From contig NJPS01000072.1 of the NCBI GenBank assembly GCA_002946415.1, positions 62,001 to 126,000 of the forward strand: a DNA stretch of 64,000 nucleotides, in the 5' to 3' direction. A model generated the notes under the pieces. It made no database searches. It was not told the DNA's origin and worked only from the letters and a program-made list of their open reading frames with translations. The translations under genes and the position numbers were made by a program. The stretch's first letter is position 1, and the number at the start of each line of letters is the position of its first letter. Shown here in pieces: positions 47,486 through 59,285 of the stretch. This DNA comes from Rutstroemia sp. NJR-2017a BVV2 (Eukaryota > Ascomycota > Leotiomycetes > Helotiales > Rutstroemiaceae).

Positions 47486-50435
47486 CTAGGAAACTCCCCC
47501 CAACCGCCCCTCCACACTATCCTCCCCGGCCAACGTATCCGCCGAAGGCTCATCCTTTGCGATTCTCTCCGCTTTGGCATCCACCCCCTTATGCGCGACA
47601 TCCTCCACCCCCGCGACAATCTCCCCATACGGACCCTCCTTAATCGCCGTATCCCCATCTCTCTCATCCGCCATTTGCGTCTCTCCCGGCGCCACATCTA
47701 CTTTCGTCACACCATCCTCGATTTTGAACCCCGGCGCGACTTTCTTCTCTTCCACCTCTTCTCCTGCGTCTTCTGCTTTAACTTCCGACTTCGCTGCCCC
47801 TCCATTATGGTTGTTGACTAATGGCGTCGTATCATTGTAAATGCGCAACAACATGGCGCTGCGATCTTCCTTTGCCAACATCAAATTCAAGGAATGCATG
47901 CTCCTCCACAGCGGCAATACCATCCTCTCCGTAAACCCATCTTCTTCCCCACTCGGTTCGATCCTGAGCACGCAGCATCCCATGCCAATATTATTAACTC
48001 TCTCACCAATCTCGCCCAAATTCTTCCACCCCTCCCCGGACAGCTTCGGGAACATTTCAATCAGCAATTTTCTAAACGTCTCCTTTTGGTGCAAGTGAAC
48101 GACCCGTTCGGAGCCCACGTAGCCCTCTAGGATCGGCATTCCTTCCGATTGAATCCGCCATTTGCAGACTCCTTCGCCTTGTACATCCTGCTTCATAAAC
48201 ATCTTCACACCCCCATGAATGAACTTCAATCCCTTTCCTTCGTTCTCTGTAAGGATATCCCTAATCAAAGCAGAGGTGTAATAAATTGTCTTTACCGGCT
48301 CGCCAGTCGCGTTCCTGACCATGAATCTATCGCGTGGGAAGCGTGGAGATAGTTTGTAGAACTCCTCGACCGCTTTCACCTGCTCATGATCGGAAGGAAG
48401 ATATTTGAACGGTTCTTCGAATTGTCCTCCCGCGTTTCTCTGTTTATTAGGACGGGCGTCAGATCTCTGGTCGCCGGGACGGGTGACGAGATCAAGTTCG
48501 GCCCCGGGAGGTGGAGGGTAGTGTTCTACACGGCCTTCATGGTCAGGTTGTGTGGGCTCAGGAGTGTCGTAGTCGGTCTTGATTTTCTTGTTAACGAGTT
48601 CGATGTCAACATCCTCCTCGTAGGTTGAGGCGGTGCGTTTCGTGCCGTTGATGATGGTTGCGTCTGATGAGGGATCAGCTTGGTTTTGGCGGGCCGCTGG
48701 AGTGATTTCTTCGAGATTGACAGTTTCGGGGTGAGTAAGCTCATCGGCTGCGTCAATTTTGGGTGCGACGCTCTCGCCTTCCTTTGGAGCAGGTGCTGCT
48801 TCGATTGCATCAACAATTGCAGTAATTGGTGGCTTGGGAGCAGTCTTCTTTGCCTCCGTCTCCGGTTTGGCGCGGAATTCGGTCTTCTTTTCTAAGATCG
48901 CAATGAAGAATCCACCAGTATCTTGCAAGTGTGCATATACGCGCATGCATTGATCAAAGGGAATATCAGAATCCGTAGGTGGGAACATTCCTTCGGCCAA
49001 CCTGTCAGTCCATACATCAGGTCCATTTTCTTCGACATGTTTCTGCACATCCGCCCAGCTATCCCATACACGACCAGACTTATCCATAACGTTCCACTTT
49101 TTCAAACCAGGCCTGCGTTTGAGCAATGGTAGTTTGTCATCGCTATTAATTAAATGAACCTTGTCAAGTCCACCACATCGATCAATAGCCGAAGAAATAA
49201 CAGCCTCGTTCTCAATTGGATTCATACTGCAAGTAGAGTAGACGACTCGTCCACCGGGCTTCAACATCTGAAGAGCCCTAACAAGGATCCGAACTTGCGT
49301 AATGTAAAGACCCAGAGCATTTCCGGGATTCCAATCCTGCCATAAATTGACATTCTTCCTCGTCGTTCCGTCTCCAGAACATGGAACATCGGCCAAGATC
49401 CGATCGAATTTGAGGTATCGATTCGTGGATGGGTTTTCGGCACTTGGAGGAAGCTTGATGGATGGATAGAGCGTAGCGTCGTGGTTTGTGACAATCAGAT
49501 TCGGAGACGACAATCTCTTGAGCTGATGAATCAACATATGACTTCTCTTGTAATCCGAGTCGTTCGCGATTAGCAACCCCGTAGCTCTACCATCATCACT
49601 AGGATCAGCAGATAAATCCGCCTCCTCCTCATCCTTAACCGTCGCATCCTCCATTTTCACATCTCCATCCCCGTTTCCGTTTCCATTAAGCGATTGTCTC
49701 AACACAGCATGAACTCTCGCCTCCTCTCCATGATGTACCATCTCTAACAACTGCGCTGCCTTACTTCCCGGCGCAGCACACATGTCCAACACCGTCATAC
49801 CCGGCTTGAGATCCATAACCAATGGCGGGATCATACTGACAACTTCCTGCCTGCTGATATTCCCTACACTCGTTTCCGACACCAAATATTTCTGAAACTT
49901 GGCGAAGGGCGGGAATCGTCGAACAACGTTTTTAGGCGTCGTCATCCACCAGGCGAGTTCGTCTGGATACCAAGGAACTGGCTTCGGTGGTTCGACAGGC
50001 GTGCCATCGTAATGGGAAATGCTTGAGATTTCGGGGATGTATCGCTCTTTAAGCTGTTTTTGCACAGCTAGCGCATGGCTATAAACTGGTCAACGGCAGC
50101 CAATGGCACGATTAAAGAAAAACAACGCACCCTCTTGATCCTGCGAATCGGAAGCTATTAGGAAGCTCTCTCTTCAGAGCAGCCCAAAACTCAGTCCTCT
50201 CCTCCTCTGGCAGTTCGAGTAATCCATTGTAGTATTTCTCGAACTTCTCGTTCGCTTTTGGAACTTTGTCGAAGCTCACTCGATTGTCTTGTCCCTGGTC
50301 TCGAGATCTTCCCCCGCCAAAACCACCACGAGCTTTGCCTCGTCCGCCGCCACGACCGCGATTTCCCTGGAGGATGAAAGTTAGATAGATACATATTGAT
50401 GCATTAGATCAACCTACTTTGCCTCCGCGACCCAT
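47486..50435 (-). CDS. TRM4: tRNA (cytosine-5)-methyltransferase Trm4/Ncl1 (NSUN2)
   Basis: Exons (complement) 50418-50435 (18 bases), 50131-50366 and 47486-50078 join in frame to 948 residues. Trm4 makes 5-methylcytosine at several positions of nuclear tRNAs. The N-terminus MGRGGK, then GGGRGKARGGFGGG, is an Arg/Gly-rich tract. The domain has YPDELAWWM, SAM motif I LDMCAAPGSKAAQ near 182-194, motif IV ADVPCSGDGTTRKN (C318) and motif VI STCSMNPIENEAV (C368). The two Cys are the releasing and catalytic residues of this family. A central disordered linker precedes a PUA-like C-terminal part (PRDRFMVRNATGEP). Length exceeds yeast Trm4 through disordered acidic tails rich in Glu and Asp. Confidence 0.95.
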
Positions 50436-50932
50436 ATTTGATTGATTGATATGGTGGTTGAATTGAGGTGGTTTGCGCAGATGAGCTTGGTCGCATAAAA
50501 AATGTCGAGTGCACGTCGGCAGCCGGGTCAAAGATTTTCCGGCTCAGTCCTTGACGTGTGGCTAGCATTTTTTTGATGATATCATGATCGCAGATCGAGG
50601 CTTCCGAACTAAACTTTTAATTCGGTTATAATGACACCCCTTCACGTATCTGTAATGATTGAGGGTCGATGATCCGGCTGATGATATTCCTTAATGTTGG
50701 GTCTGATGCTAGCTAACAAGCAACTCGCTCAAGCAATTCAACACCATGCTCCTTGCTCAATCCATACTCCTTGCTCAATCCATGCTACTTGCTCAAACCA
50801 TGGCTACTTCCTCAAGACCATTCGTCAGTCCAATTTTAAACCAATTTAGCCCTCAGACTTAACACCCACCCGACTAGCATCACCACCACCCAGAACCCCC
50901 TCCCATTCTTCTCCATCTTTCCATCCGTCTGC
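50436..50932. other. Spacer between TRM4 and tubulin cofactor D
   Basis: 500 bases including TRM4 promoter. A short degenerate repeat of a TGCTYAAWCCAT-like unit occurs near 50740-50815. No gene seen. Confidence 0.5.
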
Positions 50933-53900
50933 CTACTCACCCTTCGCCCCAATAACCAGCTTCTCCCATCCCCCATCCCTTTCCAACTCCTCCCACACCC
51001 TATCTTCATCCCCATTCTTCGCCTTCGTCCAATTCGTCTTCTCGACCAACCCTCCCAAATTATACAACTCATCCGCTGCGACCTTCCTCATACTCGGATA
51101 CGGATGCATCAACATCTTAAATAATTTCCTCGGCGGCTTCGTCAAGACCTCGCAGAGTCCACCATAGCATCTAATCGCCGCTTCAATCTTCTTCACGTTC
51201 GTACTACGGTAGTGCGACTGTTGTATTTGGAGGTACAGTTTTGAGAAACTATTGTGAATTGTTAGACTCTAGAATGTGACATATGGCAGCGAAGAAGCGA
51301 GAGAAGAAAAGAAGAGGGATAGGGAGAGTGAGACAAGCTTACTCGACGGATTTACTTGTCTGCATGACTTGCATATCAAACAGAAAAGCAATAATCTCCA
51401 AGGTCGCAATCAGAACCCGATCATCCTTCTTTTGAAACTCTATTAGAATATCGTATAATGCCTTGGTAACACGATCCGTATTCGCAGGATCAGCCTCGCA
51501 GTAATCAAGAAGCGCAGCTCTACTATTACGAATCACATCTTGCGCTCCATTAGCAGCTGAAGTAACGTATCCCGCAAGCATGATGCCGTAGTTCCAGGTA
51601 GATTCCGGTCCCAGATTTAACAACCCGCCTGTTCCTGCGTTTAAGACACGGTAAAAGTAATTGTATGATGTTACCGGAGCATCCAGGAAGACTGAAGTCT
51701 CGGGACTAGCATTTGAAAATTAGTTAGTGAAACGTATATCAGAATACAACTGACTTTACGCACCTTGGGCGAAGCAACGGTATGATGGCCTTTCTACCTT
51801 CTGCCCGAACATTGTCCAGTCTCTCAACGCAAAGCCTTAGGATCCTATCAACGACAATACTAGTTTGGATGCTCGAGCCGTTTGGCTTGCCTAAAGCCAT
51901 GTCACTGACTCCGTGCAAACCGTTGGGGCTAGACATAGACGCATCCCACATCCGTCCCGCCGCTTTCGCAGCAGCAATTCTCACCAGCGAGCTGATGTCC
52001 CCACGCACAGGATCCAAATGATAATCGTCGAGACCTTCTGCAACCATATCTTCGAACTCATGCGCATGGGTATCGAGAACATCACTTTCGGCTAAATACT
52101 GAAGTAGTGCAATCCGAGTGTCTAAATCGTAGCTTAAACCCGAATTTGATCTTACCGTAGATCTCCATCTGTCGTGCATACTTTCATTGATCCGCGATTG
52201 CAAGTGTTTCTCCTGTGAAAAGACGGCCCAAATAGCCACAAAGATGCCACGCTTCTTATCTTTCCACGACGAATGCCGCCCTTGCAGGACAGTAACGCTG
52301 GAGATCCAGCGAAGAGCCATGGCTTCACGGTCCCCTTTGTCGGAGAAGATCATGATCACTCGGACACAATTGCGGATAAGTTCGGGATCTTCAATCAAGC
52401 CATCTTCAAGGGAATCCTCAAAGTAACTCCGAGCTTTAGACAGGAATTCCGGCAGCGGACCAGTCTTCAACCCGGCAACGTTGTTAGCGCAACCCAACAG
52501 TCCAATCTGATGCTCAGTAAAACAGTTATTCTTGTAAGCCGCCTCAAGAAGTTTAGAGGTGCTTTCAAGTTTCAAAAACCTTGGTAACATGTCGGCGGTA
52601 GGAAATCGAACCAGCCATGGTAGCAATCCAGAGAAACAAAAAGTGCGAAACGTATGAAGAATCAAAGTAGCAGTGGCTTCAACGATTCGGCCGTGATCCT
52701 GTTCTAGAAAGTGTGCGCTACTTTTGGCATCAATGATTTTGTTGACCAGCAGCAAAATCTTCTCAAAGATCGAATATGCTCCACGTCTTTCCATGGCTTT
52801 GTGGATGGCAGCCTGTGAATTGTCTTTAAACCCCGGCATTTCAGATGCCAAAGCCGCAACGCAGTGAACTAACCCATGTCGTTCGTCACTTTGATTTATT
52901 TGCAGCCCTAACATTTTCTTCTGGACTTCTTCTATGATGGAAGCCATATGCCTCCAAACTTCGGGTTGCTCCTTTGGTGCAGATATAAGGGCAACACGTC
53001 CCATTGCTTCTGCAGCTAATTGTCTGGTGCGGTCGTTCTTATCACCAACTCCACGCCATGACAACAAAGCCGCCATGATTGAATTAGCATAATCTTGGAC
53101 GGACAACTCGGCTACTCCGCATGCTACTTCCGTGATTGCCCTCGATCGCAGAGCTACAGCATGGTAGCCAACTACCGTGATGAGATCTTTGCCTTCATGA
53201 TCAATACCTTTTGTGACAGTATTGGGGTGGCGACCTATCAATTCTTGAAGAGCCGCAGAGGAGCCCCTCCGAATGTTGCCCACAGGATCCAGACATGCAG
53301 CGACAACAAGCTGCGTTGCCAGAGTTTGCACTGTAGTACTCTTAATTTCCACGTCGTCCACCAAGTATTCTAAAGAAACGGCTTCCAGCTCCGCTGTCGA
53401 ATATTTGCGAGCAACAGCCCATAGACCAAAGCATGCAGCGTCTCGGACGTTTGCCCCAATGGGACTCCCCAATGTATCTCGTTGCTCGAATGACAAACCA
53501 ATAAACAGATAAACCAGGATATCGCGCAGAGTACTAGGCGGAGGTGACCGATGATACAACAGTTGAGAAAGTGTCATTATGAGCCCATGCCACTCCTGTG
53601 GCTTCACACGATCGAGATTTGCTCGAGAAAATCTCCGATCATGTCGGTGATCTGGTGGGTTGAATTTAGGCCATATAATGTCATGCTCAAGACGTTCAAC
53701 AATCATGGATACTATCTCTTCGCCCATAGACGCGTCCAATTTCAACGTAATTCGACTAAGTGCTTTGCTCGCTGCTAATCGGACAGGAGTCGAGCTGTCA
53801 CCCGAGCAATCGAAGAGATACTGGATGGAGTCATCTACAATTTCAGCAACAAAATCATCATCGGGCTTCCGCAAAGACAGTAAAGTAATGTTACGGAGGA

Positions 53901-54931
53901 TTTTGATACAAAGTTCTCGGGTGACAGCAGAGTCATATAACTCAGAGGTCCCTTTATCTGCGGAGGCTATGAGAGAACGGACCCCGCCGAACACAGATGG
54001 CAAGTATTGATCCATGTAAGAAGTATTTAGTGAAATTTTGGTGATGCCGGCAAGGAAGGACAGAATGCCAATGTATCTGTATATGCTCTGTCCTTTTTCG
54101 TAGCCACGGAGACTGGAAAGGGCCCACTTGATCAAATTATCCAGGACATTGAGGTCTTGCACGTCGCGACGAATAGCCACTCGTACCAAAAGCCCTTTCG
54201 CAGCATCTCTTTCCTTACCAGACGCTGCAAGAAATCGCAGAGATATTGCAATGGAGCGCATTGCTACAGCAGGTACATCGGGTGAGAGCTCCAGCCCAGC
54301 TATTCGAGTTTGAGTCTCATCTACCGTAGCATCTGCCGACATAGACACTAAATCGAACGGGGCCAGAAGGAGTTGCGAAAGCCACACTAACACGACATAT
54401 CTTTGTTCCCAACTCCATGCCTCATCGTCGTTCGGCATAGTGCCTTTCTCGACAGCAAAAAGGAGTAAGTCGACATGCCTTACTTCTGTACTCAAGAACC
54501 GAACTATAACTTTCTCTCCTCTGACCTTGCAGAACGTATAGAGTAGTCGACAAATGGCTCTTGGCAATGGCATAAGAAGATCTGCGTTGGTTGAAGGAAG
54601 TTTCGACGTCTGCCGTGGCATGGAGGTGAGCAGTCCTTCTGCAAGAGTCGGAACAAATCGAGGAAGGTAGGGATCGAGGAGCTGAGGGAGTTCTTGAAAA
54701 TTTTCTAGCTGCAAGTATATGGTGAGCAGCGATCTCCATCGTGTGATGTGGAAGTGATAATACCAATGACACAAGTCTTTCCGTTTCTGAAATGCGAACT
54801 CGTCTCCGAATCGGGGCATTGGGCGCAGCGATATTGTATAGAAATGGGTTCAGCGATTGTTCGAAATCTGCTAGAAGCTGCCCCGAGTCCCTTTGAACTC
54901 GCACATCTTCTTCCAGCTCAGGAGCATCCAT
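50933..54931 (-). CDS. CIN1: Tubulin-folding cofactor D (TBCD / Cin1)
   Basis: Exons (complement) 54764-54931, 51764-54708, 51343-51705 and 50933-51248 join in frame to 1263 residues. Cofactor D is a long HEAT/armadillo-repeat protein that captures beta-tubulin and, with cofactors C and E, drives tubulin heterodimer assembly and GTP hydrolysis. Visible marks are LPQLLDPYLPRFVPTLAEG near the start and ALSSLRGYEKGQSIYRYIG. The WAVARKYSTAELE stretch is near mid-protein, and YCEADPANTDRVTKALYDIL is near the C-terminus. The first intron has a weak GTATTA donor and reads through as open frame in another register, so residues 55-60 are less certain. The length fits the 1200-residue family norm. Confidence 0.93.
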
Positions 54932-55582
54932 TGTAGGTTTTGTGACCGAAGGTACGGGAATGATATCTCAGGTTAACCCTAACATTCAATTGCGCAGTTT
55001 GCATCCCAGGTCATCGGGTCATAGGCATACTCTCGGAGTTGATAGTCTTTTGAAGAACAGTAATCCTACCTGTGAGGTGTGTGAAGCATCGCGATAAGTT
55101 TGCTTCGTTCTTCAACTGCTTCTGTTGTTTATGAAGAAAGCTGTCCCTTCCCCGGTGAATAAACAAAAATTAGTGGGGTCTTTGGCATTATCGCAAACTG
55201 CCTCTCAAACGTCGAAGCTTTCACCATGACCACAACCAGACAATGGATGAAGAACACGTAGTGGCCAACCTTGGACCATTCTTCATATGCAGCTGATGAC
55301 ATTCATCAATGATCAATAGCAATACCTCACTCATATTCCAGCGGAGGAGATGAAGTTTCATCTTGCGAAATAAGGGTACCGGCAGTTACCCCACCACCCA
55401 CTTCTTACAGTAACCCCGCCTTTCCCAGTAACACCGGACCGGTACGTCAACGCCGTCCATCTTGACAGCTATCTATAAATCGACTTAGTGCCACTACTAA
55501 ATAAGACTCCCTCTTCAGACGACAAGCTTTTCTATAAGCCCATACTAAGAAGGATAATCCCAAGCCAACCCCGGTTCCAAAC
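54932..55582. other. Divergent promoter region
   Basis: 650 bases between the starts of tubulin cofactor D and the amidase; a TATA box belongs to the latter. No other feature. Confidence 0.5.
55474..55479 (+). promoter_or_regulatory. TATA box of the amidase gene
   Basis: TATAAA lies 109 bases before the start codon at 55583. Assigned by position and sequence. Confidence 0.55.
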
Positions 55583-56542
55583 ATGGCGCACAGCTTCCAC
55601 ATAAACACTTCGCACATGCACATGAAATGGAACAATGCGCTCCCACCCATCCTAACCGTCTCATCTGGCAGCACCATCTCCTTTGATCTCCTCGACGGCG
55701 CCTCCAATCAAATCACTGACCAATCCACCATAACCTCCGTGCAGAACTTCGACCTCACCAAAGGCGACCCCGCATTCGGCCCCGTCTATATAGAAGATGC
55801 CCAACCCGGAGATGTATTGAAAGTAGAGTTCCTCTCCTTGAAACCCGCATCTTACGGCTGGACTGCTATCCTCCCCGGCTCTTTCGGCTTCGGTCTTCTC
55901 GCTGACGAGTACCCGGACGCGGCCTTGAAGATCTGGGATCTGTCTACAGGGAAAGACTATGCTGTTTTCAAAGAAGGCATTCATGTACCCATTCGACCAT
56001 TTTTGGGCGTCGTGGGAGTAGCGCCGCAGCAGGAAGGAGAGTTTTCTACAATTCCACCATATGAGACGGGTGGAAACATCGATTGTAAATACATCACCCA
56101 GGGATCTACACTGTATCTCCCGGTCAAGGTACCAGGTGCATTATTCAGTTGTGGAGACGGGCATGCAGCGCAAGGAGATGGAGAGGTATGCGGGACGGCG
56201 ATCGAGACGCCCATGAAAGCGGAGGTCAGGCTGAGTATAGAAAAGGGGAAAAGTTGGGTCACGAGTCCGCATTATGAGACAGAGCCGGTACAGGAGAGTA
56301 CGGGGCTGGGGAAAGGAACCTACGCAGCATTAGGGATTGATAGTGATTTGAGAGAGGCAAGTAGGAAGGCGTTAAGAGGGTTGATTGCTTGGTTGGTGGG
56401 GGAGAAGGGTTTGACGAGGGAGGAGGGGTATTTGCTGGCGAGTGTGGCGGCGGATTTGAAGATTGCGGAGGCAGTGGATATGCCGAACTATGCGGTGGCT
56501 TGTAGTTTGCCGTTGAGTATATTTGTTGGGCTTGAAGGATGA
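55583..56542 (+). CDS. Acetamidase/formamidase family hydrolase
   Basis: A single exon of 319 residues. FmdA/AmdA-type enzymes hydrolyse formamide or acetamide to ammonia and the acid, a nitrogen-gathering reaction in the cytosol. The start HSFHINTSHMHMKWNNALPP, then FDLLDGASNQIT, GPVYIEDAQPGDVL and WTAILPGSFGFG are family hallmarks. The metal/active-site segment HVPIRPFLGVVGVAPQ, TGGNIDCKYITQGSTLYLPV and LFSCGDGHAAQGDGEVCGTA is complete, with conserved His, Asp and Glu. No signal peptide. Fungal formamidases are often controlled by nitrogen source; a TATA box upstream would fit regulated expression. Confidence 0.94.
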   Translation: MAHSFHINTSHMHMKWNNALPPILTVSSGSTISFDLLDGASNQITDQSTITSVQNFDLTKGDPAFGPVYIEDAQPGDVLKVEFLSLKPASYGWTAILPGSFGFGLLADEYPDAALKIWDLSTGKDYAVFKEGIHVPIRPFLGVVGVAPQQEGEFSTIPPYETGGNIDCKYITQGSTLYLPVKVPGALFSCGDGHAAQGDGEVCGTAIETPMKAEVRLSIEKGKSWVTSPHYETEPVQESTGLGKGTYAALGIDSDLREASRKALRGLIAWLVGEKGLTREEGYLLASVAADLKIAEAVDMPNYAVACSLPLSIFVGLEG

Positions 56543-56729
56543 GACATGTGTTACCGGACAGGACAAGATTTGGCGGGACAGGCGGAGAAGAACGTGTACA
56601 ACGGTATCATGTCCGGATATATAGAAGAGACGGAACGAAGAAATGAGCATATGCGAGGAAGGCGAGTTTGCGCTTTCGAAAGTGTATTTAGTTGGAGACT
56701 TTGCACCCTTGAATATACGAAGTACATGG

Positions 56730-56895
56730 GTAGATAAGAATATCTGAAAAGCCCTAATATATTAAATATAGTTAAGAAATTCTTATTGAATAAATGTCCT
56801 ACAGACTTTGAGAGATTATAATATTTCTACGAAAGTATTATTCCAACCTCTTTCTTACACTGGGAGCCTATCGGCCTGTTTTTCCCACACCGAAG
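56730..56895. mobile_element. MITE-like element, copy C
   Basis: The interior (GAATAAATGTCCTACAGACT, then GAGAGATTATAAT) matches copy A in the same direction. The right end ATCGGCCTGTTTTTCCC then ACCGAAGAG is the inverted form of the left end of copy A. The left terminus is not clear. Confidence 0.5.
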
Positions 56896-56930
56896 AGAAG
56901 TAGCCAAGCTCTGAGTATATACGCGTTCTA

Positions 56931-56970
56931 CCGCCCTCCACCGCCCTCCACCGCCCTCCACCGCCCTCCA
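56931..56970. repeat. Ten-base tandem repeat CCGCCCTCCA, four copies
   Basis: Four perfect head-to-tail copies lie in a GC-rich pocket next to an AT-rich repeat remnant. Non-coding minisatellite. Confidence 0.95.
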
Positions 56971-59285
56971 AACGGTGCAGCTGCATCTCGGATTAACCTC
57001 TCTAATTGGCCAATTTCGCCCGCTCCCTCACGCAAGTCAGCACCCACTACCAGCTGCTTTATCTCCCCTCCTATCAAAAGTTGATCCCTTGCTCCGTACA
57101 AACTCAAATGTTCAAAGCAAAAGCGACACGCGAGCAAAAACAAAGCACACTCAGCATCGCGTGGTTCCCCTGTCTTGTCATCATTGCGAGGCCCAATGAG
57201 AATGCCGACGGTTATTAGCGGTGGCCCTTATCCTCGGGACACGTCCTTCATCTGAGCGATTTTGCATGTGCGTGCGCAAGCTTGCTTAAGCTTGCTTTGG
57301 TGGATATAGTCTGGATCTGATAGGAAGTGGTTTGTTGTTTTTCGTACTTCGTACTTCGTACAGTACTGCCGGGTCCCTCTGTACCTGACATCGAGCCTCG
57401 AGGGATGGTTCGGACTGGTTTGGACTGGTTTGCGTAGAGTTCGTACCACCCACACAACGCTGCAAGATCAGCTCGAGGCATGCAGTGGCCGTTTGTCCGC
57501 GTTCCATTTATATCTTTCCTGTGTCACCCAAGTCTGATCGGATCGGTAACGCGATTATTGCAATATGCTGTAGGTCACAGAGAGGCGACAGGATTCCAAA
57601 TCTTCTCGTGCAATGGAAAGCGCTGTGCCTCTCGGTAAGGGTCACATGCAAGCTTTCTCCATGTTCCCACCAGTTATCACGCAACCGAGTCCACTGTCCA
57701 ACCAGCCAAAATGCCAAAACGACGCCAAACCCGCCAAACCCTAGCAAATTCCCTGGTGGGCCGGTGGCTGCACACAAGAGCGCTCAGCACGCAAGAGCGC
57801 ACTTTCTTATCTCTTGGGATTCCCTTTTCGCTCTTCGCTCTTCGCTTTTCACGTCTTCGTGCACCGTGTACCCCCATCCCCATCTTGTTCGGCTGCTTGC
57901 GCACTCGCATTCTGCCTGCCACTCCCAAGAAAGGAATCCGGAGCGCCTTCCTCCCCAATATCAAACTCCAGTTGAACTGTACAATGTCTCCCCGCGTCAT
58001 TCCGAGGCCGAATCATCTGCGGCTTGTTCGCAGCTCTTGCCATCGCAATCGCAATCGCAATCACAATCACTCTCGCCATATCGTTCAAGGTCCAGGTTAT
58101 GGACAAAGTTCGTTCTCTGATTGATACCGCGACCGCGACCGCCACCTTCTCGTATCATACCCTTACTTCACTCAGTCGTTGATTGGCACGTACAACGATA
58201 ATCCGTTCCTCCCCATCCCATCCCCGTCCCAGCCCTTCTCATCCCATAATTCCGGAAGAGCCCCACGCATATCCTATCCTATTCCATCCTATCCCATGGA
58301 CGAAAGCTCCCCAAAGCTGTACCAAAACGGCGAAATCCAACGTATTATCGTTATCATTATCAGCCATCTCCTCCCCCCACGGAATCCTCGCTCAATCCTA
58401 TTGTCTTGCCGGAATCACCACCCCAAGCTCTTCCTCCCTCCCCTCTCCCCTCTCCCCTCCCTCTCTTTTTCTCGTCCTCTGTACTTTTCCCTCTTCCTCT
58501 CGTCCCCTCCACCAGGAAAACATCCTAAAACCAGAAGTTACTCCAATTGGGAAGCTGCGGAAATTCAAAAGTTCGGGAAATCCCTCCCACGTTTCCAAAT
58601 CCAGATATCAGCCCCGAATTTTATCGTGCCATTTCTATCTACTTATCTACCAGTACTTGCGATAGATAGTGTTTGAGGTACCACAGCTACACTTCGTACA
58701 CATCCTTCACCGTCTCACCACATCTTTTCCCTCTCTCCAGGATCGACAAAACGCCATTTCCACCTCACTTCTTATTTTTGTTGCATTCTCTCACACCCTG
58801 AAACTTGTTACATGAAAAAATCTCCTACGAAACCGTCATCAAAGTCCGGAGCAACTCTAGATTCTCGATCCTTTTCCAAACACAATCGCAATTGCAGTCA
58901 AAACAATTCTCCGCCGCATTGCTCGACTTTGCCGAACGTTATACAAAGCGCAAAAATAATAAAAAAATAAGTTTGCGACCTAACCGTTGGAACGCAGCCC
59001 TATCGGTTTGTACGTTACTCATCCGCTCAGCGCACTGTCCGGTACCGACTACACCAAACTCAACTTCGAGTCCTGTCATGCGACGGCCCATGCGCATCTA
59101 TTTACGAGGCCAATGGTCTAGTTGGAGTCTGGGAAATCCGGATCGAAATACGTACAATTGAATGATTGCAAAACGACTTCGCCGTCACACATTGAGGTCC
59201 ACGTTTGCGCAAAGCTTCGCTCCCTCGCTCGTCTCACCCTCTGCGGAGGTTCAGACGGGCGTGGTTTCGCTCCAATCTCGAGATC

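Larger units (their letters stand above)
56543..59285. other. 2.7 kb gene-free region before the seven-helix protein gene
   Basis: No gene was recognised. It includes a MITE-like copy (56730-56895), a ten-base tandem repeat (56931-56970), a TTCGTAC run near 57343-57362 and an ATCGCA run near 58040-58070. CT-rich tracts lie near 58430-58510. Open frames near 57485-58120 and 58179-58676 are low-complexity and Ser/Pro-rich. Much of it could be promoter and leader of the gene at 59286. Confidence 0.5.

Noticed and set aside
51782..54313. Plus-strand open frames opposite tubulin cofactor D
   Set aside because: They are shadows of a well-supported 1263-residue gene on the minus strand.
57485..58676. 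Several long Ser/Pro-rich open frames on both strands
   Set aside because: They overlap each other, follow CT-rich tracts and hexamer repeats, and lack domains.
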